Part shown: positions 15,546 to 16,485 of the stretch, one piece after another
Position numbering within the stretch: the first letter of the stretch is position 1
Layout: each line of letters opens with the position of its first letter
NCBI GenBank assembly: GCA_964469815.1
Contig: CAYXZC010000042.1
Span: 1-16,485, forward strand
Direction: 5' to 3'
DNA: 16,485 nucleotides
Source: MGBC163016 sp964469815
GTDB taxonomy: Bacteria; Actinomycetota; Coriobacteriia; Coriobacteriales; Eggerthellaceae
Made by a program: the position numbers and the translations under genes
The notes under the pieces: generated by a model
Database searches by the model: none
Seen by the model: the letters and a program-made list of their open reading frames with translations, nothing else
Told to the model about the DNA's origin: nothing

Positions 15546-15836
15546 ATGGCTGATGCTATGGTAACGGCACGTATGACCAAAGCCAAGAAGGATGCTGGCA
15601 ATAAGGTTCTCAAAGCGCTTGGCGCGAATGCATCGCAGGTCATAAATCAGATGTATGATTATCTGATAGAGGAGCGCAGGCTTCCTTTTGGGGATCGATC
15701 ATCATCGAGACCTTCCGCAGCGCAAGTCGAGGATGCTCTTGCATTCATCGATGATATTCCCATAACCAATACCTTTTCCGCTATGAGCGATAGCGCTATC
15801 AAAGCGAAGAAGCTCGAGTCGCTGCTCAAGGAATAG
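15546..15836 (+). CDS. RelB/DinJ-family antitoxin
   Basis: A 96-residue protein. The ATG at 15546 is chosen over the in-frame 15495 ATG because AAGGAG (15535-15540) lies five bases upstream and because the longer form would start upstream of the promoter. The N-terminal strand AMVTARMT and two helices with LKALGANASQVINQMYDYLIEERRLPF match the ribbon-helix-helix DNA-binding fold of RelB/DinJ antitoxins. The C-terminal half (about 50-96) is the expected toxin-wrapping segment. The toxin gene follows after 10 bases. It should neutralise the PIN toxin and repress its own promoter. Confidence 0.85.
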   Translation: MADAMVTARMTKAKKDAGNKVLKALGANASQVINQMYDYLIEERRLPFGDRSSSRPSAAQVEDALAFIDDIPITNTFSAMSDSAIKAKKLESLLKE

Positions 15837-15846
15837 GGCGCTTGTT

Positions 15847-16302
15847 ATGAGATTGCTTTTGGATACGAATATCCTCGTGGATTTCGCAATACGTCGTGAA
15901 CCTCATTTCGAAGATGCGAAGAAGCTCATGCTGCTCGGATATTTGAAAGAGGTTGAGCTTTGGGTGGGTTCTTCGCAAATGGGGGATCTTGTTTATGTTG
16001 TCACCGAAGGTGGAAAGCCGAAGATGGCAAAGCAGGCGCAGGGATTGCTGACGAAGTTGCTAAGCTTTATCCACGTGTATGCCACCGATGAGGATGATTG
16101 CGCGTTCATGGCGAAGTCGGGTTGGTCCGATCTGGAGGATTGCTTGGTGTTTCGCAATGCTCTGGGCGTGAAGGCCGATGGTATCGTATCGCGTGATGCA
16201 AAGGGCTTCGCCAGATCGAGCATCAAGGTCTATGACTACGACGAGCTGTTCGATCACCTAAGGGATGCCTATGGAATGGACTACGACCTGGTGGACTTGT
16301 GA
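15847..16302 (+). CDS. PIN-domain ribonuclease toxin
   Basis: A 151-residue PIN-domain protein, expected to be a magnesium-dependent ribonuclease. The acidic active-site residues are visible: D6 in LLLDTNILVD, D47 (QMGDLVYVV, where many families have Glu), D95 and D98 in SDLEDCLVFRNA, and D117 in the SRDAKGF motif. Length and layout are normal for the family, and nothing suggests inactivation. Ribosome site TAGGG overlaps the end of the antitoxin gene. Cellular RNA target unknown. Confidence 0.88.
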   Translation: MRLLLDTNILVDFAIRREPHFEDAKKLMLLGYLKEVELWVGSSQMGDLVYVVTEGGKPKMAKQAQGLLTKLLSFIHVYATDEDDCAFMAKSGWSDLEDCLVFRNALGVKADGIVSRDAKGFARSSIKVYDYDELFDHLRDAYGMDYDLVDL

Positions 16303-16308
16303 TGATGG

Positions 16309-16479
16309 ATGAATAGGGAACCTAACGTTGAAGTGCTGGAGGCAATCGCCGCGTTTGATCCAAAGCGTGTGTTCTTTTTGGACTCGGTGCTTACTGACAC
16401 CATCAAGCTCAACGCCGCGCAGATATTCAAGCGCGTAGGAGATAAACTTGGTTATGAGATAGAACTAAGGACGGCATAG
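16309..16479 (+). CDS. Small hypothetical protein after the toxin
   Basis: A 56-codon ORF starting 6 bases after the toxin stop, beginning MNREPNVEVLEAIAAFDPKR and ending KRVGDKLGYEIELRTA. It is too short for a confident family assignment; the C-terminus looks helical with an amphipathic end, as in some small antitoxins. A stop lies just upstream in frame, so ATG 16309 is the earliest start. The ribosome site is weak, and it may depend on coupling to the toxin gene. After its stop, AAGGA and then ATG at 16482 suggest that another gene begins and runs out of the window, making a second toxin-antitoxin-like pair possible but unproven. Confidence 0.5.
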   Translation: MNREPNVEVLEAIAAFDPKRVFFLDSVLTDTIKLNAAQIFKRVGDKLGYEIELRTA

Positions 16480-16485
16480 GTATGG

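Overview
The window looks like chromosome from an anaerobic actinobacterium of the Coriobacteriia, most likely Eggerthellaceae (Eggerthella, Slackia, Gordonibacter and relatives). This is an inference from three things: a cytoplasmic DMSO-reductase-family molybdoenzyme of the kind those bacteria multiply, a very long actinobacterial-type Lhr helicase, and a moderately high GC content judged by eye. Nearly all genes lie on the plus strand. No rRNA, tRNA, CRISPR array or recognisable insertion sequence was seen.

Bases 1-3123 hold a run of closely spaced genes. The first is the 3' part of a methyltransferase-GNAT (RimI-like) fusion. Two tandem paralogous four-helix membrane proteins of unknown function follow, then a 68-residue acidic protein with an exact internal repeat, and the run ends at a clear intrinsic terminator (3091-3123).

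Bases 3186-9446 form the accessory metabolic block. It holds a 120-residue cysteine-rich protein, about 525 bases of non-coding DNA with palindromes, a short zinc-ribbon protein with a Pro/Ala tail, a 787-residue molybdopterin oxidoreductase without a Tat signal, its small two-cluster [4Fe-4S] partner, a second short zinc-ribbon protein, a terminator, a second palindrome-rich leader, and an LctP-family (lactate permease) transporter. My reading is a substrate-specific system: the permease imports a carboxylate, and the cytoplasmic molybdoenzyme with its Fe-S subunit transforms it, as catechol dehydroxylases, pyrogallol transhydroxylase or acetylene hydratase do. The substrate is unknown. The two zinc-ribbon proteins are homologous and flank the enzyme pair, so they may be undescribed accessory subunits.

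Bases 9370-10047 have no confident gene but contain two long imperfect inverted repeats, a GC-rich hairpin and a 40-base-spaced direct repeat. Next comes lhr, encoding a large DNA helicase of 1789 residues, longer than the typical family size of about 1500. Downstream of a terminator lies a toxin-antitoxin pair combining a RelB/DinJ-type antitoxin with a PIN-domain ribonuclease. A 56-residue ORF and the first codon of a possible further gene end the window.
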